From contig QNQO01005758.1 of the NCBI GenBank assembly GCA_003290165.1, positions 124,001-188,000 on the forward strand: a DNA stretch of 64,000 bases, written 5' to 3'. How positions within the stretch are numbered: the stretch's first letter is position 1; every line of letters begins with the position of its first letter. The notes beneath the pieces were generated by a model. It was not told where the DNA came from. It ran no database searches and was given only the letters and a program-made list of their open reading frames with translations. The position numbers and the translations under genes were made by a program. This document shows, piece by piece, positions 12,001 through 22,130 of the stretch. Source of the DNA: Berberis thunbergii. Its lineage: Eukaryota; Streptophyta; Magnoliopsida; Ranunculales; Berberidaceae.

Positions 12001-13066
12001 GAAAACCAAATTCTGTCTAAAGGACGGTACAACAAAAGTGTCTTTCAAATCCAAATAAAAATTGGTTCTAAACAATAACCTAAAATGACCTATTGCCTCA
12101 ACATCCACCGACTTTCCATCGCCCACAAAGATATATCTTTCAATATCATTTGGCTTTCGATAGCTCAGGCAACCCTGCATAGAAATACTTATGTGAGTGG
12201 TAGCACCAGAATCTAACCACCAAGTGCTTCTAGATACTGGATCTAAATTAACTTCAGAACAAACCAAAGTAAAGAATGTACATTTCTTGGCATGCCAAGC
12301 ATGATACTTATTACATTCTTTCTTTCCATGTCCTAGCTTTCCACAAAAGAAACATCCTTGATTTTCCTTAGGTTTCTTTTGATCTGGACCCTTAGCAGCT
12401 TCATTTTTTTTTCTTGCCCTTATCCTTAGAGGTACTTGCCAGATGAGTACTTTCAAATCTCTCTTGCTTCAACCTTTCCTCTTCTTGCACACAATATGAA
12501 ATGAGCTCGTTAAGAGTCCATTTCTCCTTTTGACAATTATAACTGACCTTAAACTGACTGAAATGTGCAGGAAGAGATATCAATACTAAATGCACGAGCA
12601 AGTCATCAGACAACTCGAGCTTTAGTGCCTTAAGTTTGGAAGCAATGTGAGACATTTCCATGATGTACTCCCTTATGTTTCCCTTGCCTTTGTACTTCAC
12701 TGAAATCAAACTAGCTAAAAGTGTGCTTGTCTCAACCTTATCGTTTTTTGCAAAACGTTTTTCAATTTCAGCAAGGAAATCATTGGCCTTAGTTACCCCT
12801 TCAGATATTGCGCCTCTAAAGGCTTCCGGAATGTCGCGCTTAATGATCATTAGATTCATACGATTAGAGCGTTCCCACTTCTCAAAGTTCCTCCTTTCTT
12901 CAGAAGAACTTTCAGCCGTAAGAGTAGTGGGGTGTTCTATCCTTAGTGCAAGGTCTAGATCCATGCATCCAAGAACGATTAAGACATTCTCTTTTCAATC
13001 CTTGAAGTTTGTCCCATTAAGCATGGGAATACTGTTTGCATGAGCAGATATTGTAGTAGCAGACAT
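9024..13066 (-). pseudogene. Ty1/copia gag-pol polyprotein, multiply broken
   Basis: Reading leftward from an ATG at 13066: gag (to about 12404), CCHC knuckle CFFCGKLGHGKKEC, protease WWLDSGATTHIS, GAG-pre-integrase and integrase core (about 11938-11087, with HTDICGPF and GVAERRNKTLKDM), reverse transcriptase (10707-9593, with QMDVKTTFFNGD and catalytic LYVDDILF), and RNase H (9574-9024, with ADPLTKGLP). The order PR-INT-RT-RH defines Ty1/copia. Breaks include a TGG-to-TGA change in gag (stop at 12995-12997), a frameshift at the T-rich run near 12404-12415, stops at about 11087 and 9593, and frameshifts near 10312 and 9400. It cannot make a full polyprotein. I cannot place it in a copia lineage by eye. 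Confidence 0.93.
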
Positions 13067-14467
13067 AATAGCTGTACAGAGCATAAACCTAATGAACATG
13101 CATGTTCACATCATAATCTTAATAAACAATCTTTAAATTCAAACAATTATGGAATACATCTCAAGATACCTAGCACAACATTAATATCTAGTCTTTGGAC
13201 AATAATATTAACTTGTAAGTGATACTTTTGGTGTGGTGATCAAATATTGACAATAAATCTTGTCAAACCATAAGCCTATCTTTGGATCGGCTTATTATTC
13301 ACATGGAAACCTTATAATTGTCACATATTTATCACTACAGGTGTGTATGCAATTCGGCCAAATATTATCCTTCCTTTGGGCCGGGTAATTTCCACATGAA
13401 CTCACAAACACAAACATCTTAACATTCTCAATAAATTAATCTACATAAGAGAGGTCACTTTGGTGACATCTAATTTCAATGAGTTCAATTCAATGCTAGA
13501 CAAACTAAATCAGTCATTAGATGCATCCCAAAAAATATTTTAATTTTCAAATAAATTGCCTTGATAAAAAATAATAAATAAATAACGAACTTAAGTAATG
13601 TACAAGATTTACTTGAGGTAAGGTCAATTATTTAATTTCCTGAATTTATTTTTAATTATCAAGGTGGCTCAGACAGATTTTGTTGGGTGCAAATAGCCAA
13701 AACAGGATGGACCGATTTTCTGAACTGGACCAGGGTGACCCATTTGACCCAGCAGGGTCTGACCCCGTCCCAGCAACCCATCAGACTAAGACCAATAGCC
13801 CAAATACTTTTCAATTAAGTTGTGGCCCAATGAAAATTTCAAATAAAACTAAAGGGTCAAATGCAGGTCTTAACTTACAACTTGTTATACATATGGGCCT
13901 AATTATGGTCCAACAACCTAACAGATCAAGATCTGATTAAGGCCTTAATAAAACTGAAGGGTCCTATGCACTAGCAGGTCCAACAAGCTAAACTAAACCC
14001 TATTTTTTAATCAAGATCAGAACGAAACAGATATGAACGAACCAGAATGATCTGAAAGATCTGAACGATCAAGATCTGAATGAAGTAGATCATGATGCAG
14101 ATCTGAATGAACCAGATCAAGCAGATCACGATGCAGATCTGAACGAACCAGATCATGCAGATGTAGATCTGAACGAAACAGATCGCGATGTAGATTTGAA
14201 CGAACCAGAACGATCTAAAAGATCTGAATGATCAAGATCTGAACAAAATAGATCACGATGCAGATCTGAATGAACTAGATCATGCAGATTTGAGCAAACC
14301 AGATCATGCAGATGCAGATCTGAACCAAGCAGATCACGATGCAGATCTAATGAAAAAACCCCCTTTTAAATAAATCCTACCAAAGATTTTTTTTTAAAAA
14401 AAACCTTGATTTTATGCCAAAAGTTCATCATATATTCCATAATATCTCAAAAAAAATCATGGAGTAA
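13067..14467 (-). other. Copia 5' leader region
   Basis: This non-coding stretch lies between the primer-binding site (14468-14479) and the gag start (13066). It is AT-rich near gag and repetitive toward the primer-binding site. The segment 13680-13940 contains a short plus-strand open frame with no recognisable product. Leaders longer than 1 kb are known in plant LTR elements; this one may also be a fusion of two elements, because the LTR beyond it does not match the LTR at the other end. Confidence 0.55.
14035..14350. repeat. GATCTGAACGAA minisatellite
   Basis: Degenerate tandem repeats built from the words GCAGATCTGAACGAACC and AGATCATGCAGAT or AGATCACGATGCAGAT, with a period near 26-27 bp and about a dozen units. 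It lies within the leader of the copia-related element, about 120 bp from the primer-binding site. The repeat is rich in GATC. It encodes nothing obvious. Confidence 0.8.
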
Positions 14468-14479
14468 GCTCTGATACCA
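14468..14479 (-). other. Primer-binding site, initiator Met tRNA type
   Basis: The minus strand reads TGGTATCAGAGC two bases after an LTR ending in CCAACA. This is the standard plant retrotransposon site complementary to the 3' end of initiator methionine tRNA. It fixes the minus-strand orientation of the element. Confidence 0.9.
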
Positions 14480-14481
14480 AT

Positions 14482-14720
14482 TGTTGGCGCGAGTCGGGCT
14501 GTGCGCACACCTGGGTCCACTATATATAGCAACGATATTGTCCCCAACTTAAACACCCGCTGTCTTGGGCCTACTATCGGGGCCACGGGTGTGGGGTTTT
14601 TTTTTAAAAAATCTTAAAATGTTTCGTTGCTATTAGGGAGTGGACCATCTCCTTATAAACTTTAGTGACGATTCCACCTTACTTGATGTGGGACTATTCA
14701 AGCCAATTTTCATCCCAACA
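14482..14720 (-). repeat. Short LTR (239 bp) beside the primer-binding site
   Basis: On the minus strand it begins TGTTGGGATGAAAATTGG and ends CGCGCCAACA, so it has TGTTGG..CCAACA ends. It is followed on that strand by the primer-binding site and preceded by a polypurine-like AAAGGTGGAAAT. It therefore has internal sequence of an LTR element on both sides. It is not similar to the LTR at 8139-8612. Confidence 0.8.
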
Positions 14721-15060
14721 ATTTCCACCTTTAGCGCGAATCGTCACACATCTTACAATCCATCCACCGATCTGCAACATCTCGAAGTACACCTCCTCCT
14801 CGAGTCTCATGTGCGACCACGATTTTGTGGGTAGTACTCGATGTACGGGCTGTGTTGCAACCACCGCACTAACTCCACCTCGATCAGACTTGTAGGATAC
14901 CTTCTCTTGGCAAGGATCTGGAACCTAATCTGGTGCCTGATCTCCAGAACAATGTGTCGCCTTGCACTCATTCATCTGGCGGATCGCGCACATGGGACCT
15001 GGCTCGCTACCCCATGCATGATCCCCAGAACAATGTGCTACCTTGCACCACTTGCCAAGT
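14721..15060 (-). mobile_element. 3' internal fragment of another LTR element
   Basis: Read on the minus strand, this piece ends in AAAGGTGGAAAT, a polypurine tract abutting the 239-bp LTR. It contains two similar blocks with GAACAATGTG and CCTTGCAC (near 14945-14970 and 15015-15045). No protein domain is recognisable. Its right border with the LINE is approximate. Confidence 0.5.
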
Positions 15061-15109
15061 CCCCGCCGAAACGGCTATGGCAGAAAGTCTTCACCAAAAG
15101 GATGGGTTT

Positions 15110-15508
15110 TCACGTGGAACACTTGGATCGTAAATGGGATTTGGAAAGCACTTACTATCTGGTGAAATTCACTGAATTATCTGGTATTCTAAAAGTGTTG
15201 TTCTCCGGACCTTGGATGCTATTCGGTTGTTAGTTATTCTCAAACCATGGCAAAATGCTTATCTAAATGTGGATTTCTCAGAGGTACCTTGTTGGCTTCG
15301 AATCCACGAATATTCTGCCAGCAAAGTTGAGGTCTCTGATATAGAAATTTTTGCATCAAGCATTGGTGAACTCATGGAGATCAATATTTACTCTATAGAA
15401 AATCCCAGTAGTTTGTATATAAGATTTAAAGTCTGGTTGAATATTACGAAAGCACTTCCATCTTCCATGGAGGCTGATTTAGGGATTGATAATGGAAGAA
15501 TATTTTGA
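15110..15508 (+). pseudogene. LINE ORF1 remnant (DUF4283-like)
   Basis: Recognised by the stretch around FSGPWMLFG, LLVLKPWQNAYLNVDFSE and VPCWLRIHEY, which follow the DUF4283 pattern of plant LINE ORF1 proteins that bind nucleic acid. The frame changes near 15212. The zinc knuckle expected after this domain is not visible. A stop closes the frame at 15508. Downstream to about 16510 there are only short serine- and proline-rich fragments, as in variable ORF1 tails. Confidence 0.75.
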
Positions 15509-16518
15509 AAGCACCAAATCAGGCATAGTGGAGTTCCTCGTTTGGGCTTGGGTCTACGGAATATGGGCCAGTTACTAGTTCTTTTCAAAGTTTGTTAGCC
15601 TCAGGCCTTGGTTACTCTTCTTTAACTCACCAAACGGGTTATTCAACTTATGGGCTTCTTCCACTTTTGGGCTCCTCAGATGAGGGATTTCACAGCTTTT
15701 TTCATGGGCTTCGGGTTCACAACTGGCCTATTCTTCTTTCTCCCATAACTTATCCACTCTCGAGCCTCTTAGATCTCATTTTTCCATTTCCACAGCAGCC
15801 ACAACTCCCCACCATTCCACTCCTATCTCTTTTTTTTTCCTCAACATTGTTTTTTCCATTTATACTATAGCGACAACATGTTCAATCTCCACTGACTTCT
15901 CTCTGGCAATATTTTCACCTGATCATGTCTCCACTGTCCACACCAGTTTTCAGACTCAAGAGGCTCAGTGACCGCTGAGGTCTCCATTCAGCAGGTGTGG
16001 CCAAGCTTTCTCCCCGCTGCATTAGTACCAGGTTCCCAACAACGCTCTTTGCGCTCCACAAGCAATACTTTGTCTCGGTGTGCAGCTACACCAGTTTCTT
16101 CTAATGTCCAGTGATTGGAGACACATCCTCCATTGTCACCTTGTCCAGTGCCAGAAGCTATAAATCGAAAGTCAAAGCAAATAATATGGCCAGAGCCAGA
16201 AGAGAGATAACATTACAGTTGGGAAAGAGGAAAATGGAAACCTGGATTGATTCATATCTTGAGATTATGAGTCATAAGAAAGCACAAGTTCACGATTCCA
16301 GTGATGTCACGACCACAACACCTTCTGTTGATTCTCATACATGGTCTTCTCCCATCCCTGTTACTACTTCGGAGATCTCCACCAGACAGTACTTCATGTT
16401 GGATTCCCACTACTACAATTTATGTGCATGCCATTGGCTCAGATGTTAACTCTGTTCTTCCTACTCCTAGTTCATCACGGGTTCAAGCGACCATCTCTGA
16501 AGGGCTGCCCCCTTCGCC

Positions 16519-19500
16519 ATGATTATCTCATGGAACGCTAGAGGCGTAGGGTCTCCCGTGGCGTTTTGAAACATAAAGACCCTCTCCCAACAATCCAACG
16601 TAGATATTCTTTTCCTTTTTGAAACTAAGGCTAACTCTGCCAAAATGAACCGTATTCGTCAGATACTAGATTTCTGTCATGGACTTTTAGTTCCCGCACA
16701 AGGACAGTCTGGAAAAATAGCTATCTTCTGGAAGGAAGGTATCCACCTTACTGTGCTTTCTTCTTGTAAATACTACTTTAACTGCACTATTTCTGATTAT
16801 TATGCTACTAATGTCTGGTTGGCTCTGTTTGTCTATGGAGAAACGAACTTGGCTCGTCGGCTTCATTTTTGGAACACTATGCTATAGGCTTATGATCTTC
16901 AACCCCTCCCGGGTATTGTGATAGGAGATCTCAATGCACTCTATGACCCAACTAAAAAATTGGGGGGGGGGCAACCGACCTACATACTCAACTCTCAGTC
17001 ATTTGCGTCATTTCATTGACACTCATCAAGTGCTTGACCTCCCTCTTTAAGGCTACCAATTCACTTGGCATAACAAACATCAGGATAAACATGACATTAA
17101 AGCTAAGTTAGACAATGTTCTAGCTAACACTGATTGGATGGACTTGTTTCCTTCGGCTTCTTGTGGTTCTATTCATGCCCCTACCTCTGATCGTAGGGCT
17201 ATCTCTTTACAACTGGTCATTCATTGCACACATCAGCCCAAACCTTTCAAATTATTTCACATGTGGACTAAGGACTCGTTTTTTCGTAAACTTGTGTCTT
17301 CCACCTGGCTCCCTTGGAGGCATGCTTTTCCATCTAGTAATTTTCACTCCAAAATTCAAAAGCTCAGTCATGCTCTCTCCAGGTGGAACAAGACTAATTT
17401 TTGCAATGTTCAAGTTTGCATTCAAGACACTAGGCGAGTTTTGGATAAGCTTCAAAATGAACCCCCTTTGCAAAAAAATGCGGAAGCTATCTCTATCCTA
17501 GAATCTCGCTTGTCTGAGTTCCTTATAAGAGAGAAATTTTTTTGGCGAAATAAATCTGGCACCTCCTGGCTTCACGACGGTGACCGTCACCAAATTCTTT
17601 CACCTCACCACCCTTATGAGACGGAAATCCAATTGTATCCTGAGACTTAAGGACTCGGAAAATAATTGAAATTCTGATCCTTTGGTTATGTGTCAGGTCT
17701 TGAATGATTATTTCACCAATATTTTTCAGTATTCCTTACCCACTCCTAACCCTAATATTCCTACTACATAACATATCAAAGATGTCATGTTTGCTATGGG
17801 TAGCCACAAAGCCCCCGGTCCGGATGGGTTCTACGGTTTCTTCTTCCAATTTTATTGGGACATTGTCAATCATGATGTCATTGAGGTTGTCCAAAATTTA
17901 TTTTCCATTAGATGGTTGGACTCTAAACTTAATGAAACATTTATAGCTCTGATACTAAAAGTTGGGAATCCGATCACACCAGACAAATTTAGACCTGTTG
18001 GGCTTTGTAATGTCATTTACAAGATGATCTCTAAAATCCTTGCTAACCATTTCAAACCTTTTCTCGATAACATTATTTCTCCAGATTAGGAGGCTTTCTT
18101 CAAAAGTCAGTCCATCACCGATAACATCAGTCTAGCCCACGAGACTTTCTTTCAAATGCAACATTTTCAGAGAAATGCGCAGGGCTGGATGGCCATTAAA
18201 ATTGACATATGGTTAAAGCCTACGATCGTGTGGAATGGTCTTTCCTCCAAATCTTTAAACAATTAGGTTTTGCAGCGGAATGGACAGAGTTGATCGAACA
18301 ATGTATTTCCACCACTTCCCTTTGTATTATACTTAATGGATCCCCCCTCTCTCTTTTTTGAAGCCCTCTAGAGGGCTTAGACAAGGAGATCTTTTATCTC
18401 ATAATCTAGTTATCCTGGTGGTCGAAGCTCTCTCACACTTTCTGGCCGAGGCAGAAGCGGATGGTATTATAAAAGGCATCAAAGTTAGACTTCGGTCCCC
18501 TTTCCTCAATCATCTCCTCTATGCTGATGATCTTATGCTTTTATGCCGTGTTTCCTTACCCGAAACACACTCGGTTAGAGTCATTCTTCATCAGTACTGT
18601 CATGCCTCTAGTCAAGGAATTAACTTTGAAAAGTTTTTCATCTTCTATAGCTCCAATGTTCACCCCAAGCATGCTAAGATGATCAACATGATCTTATGTT
18701 CAAAATTCTATAATTCTAAAAACAAATACCTAGGATCTCCTCTGCTGTTCTCTAAGCATAAAGCAACAAATTTACATTTTTTACTTGATTAAATCAATTC
18801 CAAATTATCAGCTTGAAATCAAAAGTTTTGTCTCAAGTTGGTCACACTGTCATGATAAAAGCAGTTCTCAGTTTTATTCTGGTCTTGTTCCTCCCGCTTT
18901 TATCTATTTCCAGTCAAATTGACACTCTCACTTGCAATTTTTGGTGGAATGGTCATGAGCACAACAAAGCCAAGCACCTCTGTACTTGGAATAGAATCGC
19001 TTCGCCTCGTCACCTTGAGGGTATCAATATTCCTTCTTCCAGAAACAACGATCTCGTCAACTCAAGGCTATCTACTTCTGTTCTAAGAGCATTTTCCGTA
19101 TTTGACGTCTCCATCTCAAGCTTATTTTGCTTGGTGCGGAACCATTCATGCTCTTTTTAAAATGAAGCCTTTTCTATTATGGCAAGTTTCGGAGACCAGA
19201 TTGACCTTTGGAATGATGCCTGGGTCAAACCTGGTTTATTATTGGCCAAGTGTGAACTTGACTCTCAAGAATCAGATCGTTCTTCCTCTTTCTCGGATCT
19301 TTGGTCGGTCTCACTTTCAAAATCAATTCACTAAAAGACCGATCTTATCCGGTCTCACTTTCCAGCTTCTGTGGCTAGGGATATCACTAATATATGTATC
19401 AGACATACTAATCGTCCTAATAAACTCATCTGGTTGGGTTACAAGAAATGTGTATTCTCTGTAAAAAAAATGTTACTCAAGTTTTCTCCAGATTGCAAAA

Positions 19501-20442
19501 TGATGGTTCTTCCTCGAACCCACGACCCTCCTATCGTGTCCAAGTTAGTACGAGTGCATGTTCCTATTGATAACCGTTGTGTGTTTTGTAACAACCACAC
19601 GGAAGGTGTATTGCATCTGTTATTTTTCTGCTCGTTGACTAGTCGGCTCTGACTAATGTCATTCCTTCCCATTGACTGACACAACCCCTCTCTGCGCCCA
19701 CCTTCAATTTCAGGATTTTTCCAATTCCTTTGGAAGTTTGCTAAGGAGTTTTCTCTCAGTTTACGACTATCCTTTTGTCCATCTGGGTCCTTAGCAACAA
19801 TATTGTGTTCAACAATGCAAAATTCCACATCAAAGCCTTCTCATCTCTCCTCAACAACATCTGGTCTCAGTGGTCCTCTCTTCGGATCAGTTCTGATTCG
19901 ATTGGTACCAATCTCACTTTGCGCTTGGTACCTCTCATATTTAGTTCAGCCAGAGGGGATACCCGTCCCAACCATGCATCCTCTCCTCACTTCAACGCAC
20001 AGTGGGTCCCCCACTGCACATGTAGCTAGTAGTTTGGAGTTCATCCAGACTCAAATCAAGTTTGCCAACAAGCACTTCCTTAACCTTCATCTCTCACCAT
20101 TTTCAGAGCCTTCTATTCTTCTTGAACTTGTTATTGATATTGTTAACTTTGATGCATGTTTTTTTAAATCATACTAAACAGGGAGCAGTGAGTGTCATTG
20201 CGAAGGATCAAAACGGAAATACCCTAACTACTTTTTCTAGTACAATTCACGGAAAGGTCTTGGACAACACCTTGGCTGAGCTCTACGCAGGAGAGACGAC
20301 CCTTTTGTTGATCCAGGCTCATCGATGGAGGAGTGGCCTTATTTTTTGTAATTCTGCTAACTTTCAGGAGGTGCTTTCTTCGGAGGACACTCAACTTTTG
20401 CTTTGGATTGGGTTTGACGTCCACTTTTTTAGAATATTATGA
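16519..20442 (+). pseudogene. LINE ORF2 (endonuclease, RT, RNase H), broken
   Basis: Starts at ATG 16519 with MIISWNARGVGSP, the usual endonuclease start, and has GDLNA at the catalytic Asp-Asn motif. Reverse transcriptase spans about 17780-18800: GSHKAPGPDGF, RPVGLCNVIYKMISKIL, and the intact active-site box YADD (18520-18531). The zinc-binding zf-RVT segment is at 19500-19640 (CVFCNNHTEGVLHLLFFC). RNase H is at about 20185-20442 (AELYAGETTLLL). In-frame stops occur early in the endonuclease and inside RT (for example TAG near 18087), and several frameshifts separate the domains. It is dead although the YADD box survives. Confidence 0.9.
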
Positions 20443-20483
20443 GTCTGTTCCTGATGTTTTTTGGAATAAAGTTTATTTTAGTG

Positions 20484-21140
20484 TATTCCTCATGCCATTG
20501 GCACGATAAAAGTTTAATGTGATAAATAGAATTTATTTTACTTTAAATATCAAGATAAATAAATATCAAAATGTTGGTTATGAGAATCAAACCCATTCAC
20601 TATTGGTGTTTTAAATTCTATGTGATCCGTTAGACTCTTATATTTGGGTAAATCTCAGTTGTCTTTTATCTCCAACCTCAAACACCATTCTGATTTGTAA
20701 TATAGGCTAGGGTATCCCTCGTGTCGTTGGCATGATAAAAGTTTAACATGATAAATAAAGTTTAGTCTAGTTTAAATATCAAGATAAATAAATATCAAAA
20801 TGTTGGGTATGAGAATATATTTGGGTAAATCTCAACTGCCTTTTATCCCCAACCTCAAAAACCATTCTGATTTGTAATATAGACTAGGGTATCCATCGTG
20901 CTGTTGGTACGATAAAAATTTAACATGATAAATAGAGGTTATTGTACTTTAAATATCAAGATAAATAAATATCAAAATGTTGGGTATGAGAATCGAACCC
21001 ATGCACTATTGGTACTTTAAATTCTATGTGATCCGTTAGATTCTTATATTTGGGTAAATATCAGCTATATTTTTATCTTCAACCTCAAACACCATTGTGA
21101 TTTGTAATATAAACTAAGGTATTCCCTGTGTTGTTGGCAC
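20484..21140. repeat. 229-bp tandem repeat, three copies plus a fragment
   Basis: Copies at 20484-20712 (229 bp), 20713-20889 (177 bp, with an internal deletion of about 55 bp) and 20890-21119 (230 bp), plus a truncated fourth copy at 21120-21140. Shared words include ATCAAGATAAATAAATATC, AAAATGTTGGGTATGAGAAT and TATATTTGGGTAAAT. The array is non-coding and begins almost at the 3' end of the LINE. It could be a young satellite or the tail repeat of the LINE family. Confidence 0.92.
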
Positions 21141-22130
21141 TCAATATTTTTTTGTTAAATAGCACGTACTTAACACCCTCGCCACCATCCCCAATTCCGC
21201 CGTCAATCAGTTTTGAAGTGCAAGCCTATTCAAAGGTAAAAATATATGATATAAACTTTAGGGTTAGACTCGGCCAAAATTTGATTCAGTTGGGAAAAAA
21301 ATTCAAACGCCGAGAGTGAGTTCTCCCCTAAACCTTGAATTTGCCAAAACATGAAGTTTATGATTTTTGTTTAAATGTGCATTAAGATGCCCATCTCATT
21401 TTTTTTTTCATGGGATGATCGACTTGTTCCATTTATTTGAAAAATACTAACGACATGAAATGCATTATATGTTATTTAACAAAAAAATATTTATTTAAAA
21501 TTTTAGCATTGGTATTGATTACTGTTTTTATTTGAAAGATTTTCAAAAATGCATTCCAACGCTATCAAGTTTACCAAAATTTGACAACTAAGTAAATAGT
21601 TATGATAATTTTAATTTTGAGAAAAAACACTCAAAATTTACTTTCCCCTCTACATGTACATTCCACTAACCATTTTTCATTTTTTTTCCCTGATAGTTAT
21701 TACAAACATGTCATTATATGATATGAATATTAATTCTCTAACATATTTCCTAATTTTCAATCTTGGGTATCTTTTATTTCCAATTCGTTAAAACACCATC
21801 ATGAAATTTAGGTAGCTCATGAGTTGTATTTTGTTCTTGGATAGTCACGTAAAATTAATTTTCTTAAATTAGCAATCAGAATCTCAGAAAATTGAATAAA
21901 CACACAATAAAAATAGATTTATAGAAGAAGAAAGAAATGGTAATGGAAGAAGATGGAGAGGAAAGAAAAGAATTGATTGGAATGAGCGGCAAGTGGTGTA
22001 TAGGTACAAGGCGGAAGGGAAGGAACAAAAACATTCTCATGGGCTTCGCTTCCGCTATCTTACTATTACTATTAAGAGGGTGGGGCTTTTGCTTTTCTAC
22101 CACCTGTTGAATCTCTTTCAATCATTCAGA
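21141..22130. other. Upstream region of the SAP-domain gene
   Basis: AT-rich, without a recognisable gene or element. It should contain the promoter and 5' UTR of the gene starting at 22131. The frame of exon 1 stays open upstream to 21993, but the extra 46 residues are not of a type I recognise in the family, so I take ATG 22131 as the start. Confidence 0.5.

Larger units (their letters stand above)
15061..20470 (+). mobile_element. L1-type LINE with RNase H domain, decayed
   Basis: Contains in order an ORF1 with a DUF4283-like domain, an ORF2 with apurinic-type endonuclease, reverse transcriptase, a zinc-binding zf-RVT segment and a C-terminal RNase H. This is the layout of the plant L1 clade that acquired an RNase H. 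Many stops and frameshifts make it inactive. I see no poly(A) tail at the 3' end; it runs into the 229-bp tandem repeat. The left border is approximate because the preceding DNA is another element. Confidence 0.88.

Noticed and set aside
14035..14350. Repeat-protein coding region
   Set aside because: Stops occur in all frames I looked at and the array lies in a retrotransposon leader.
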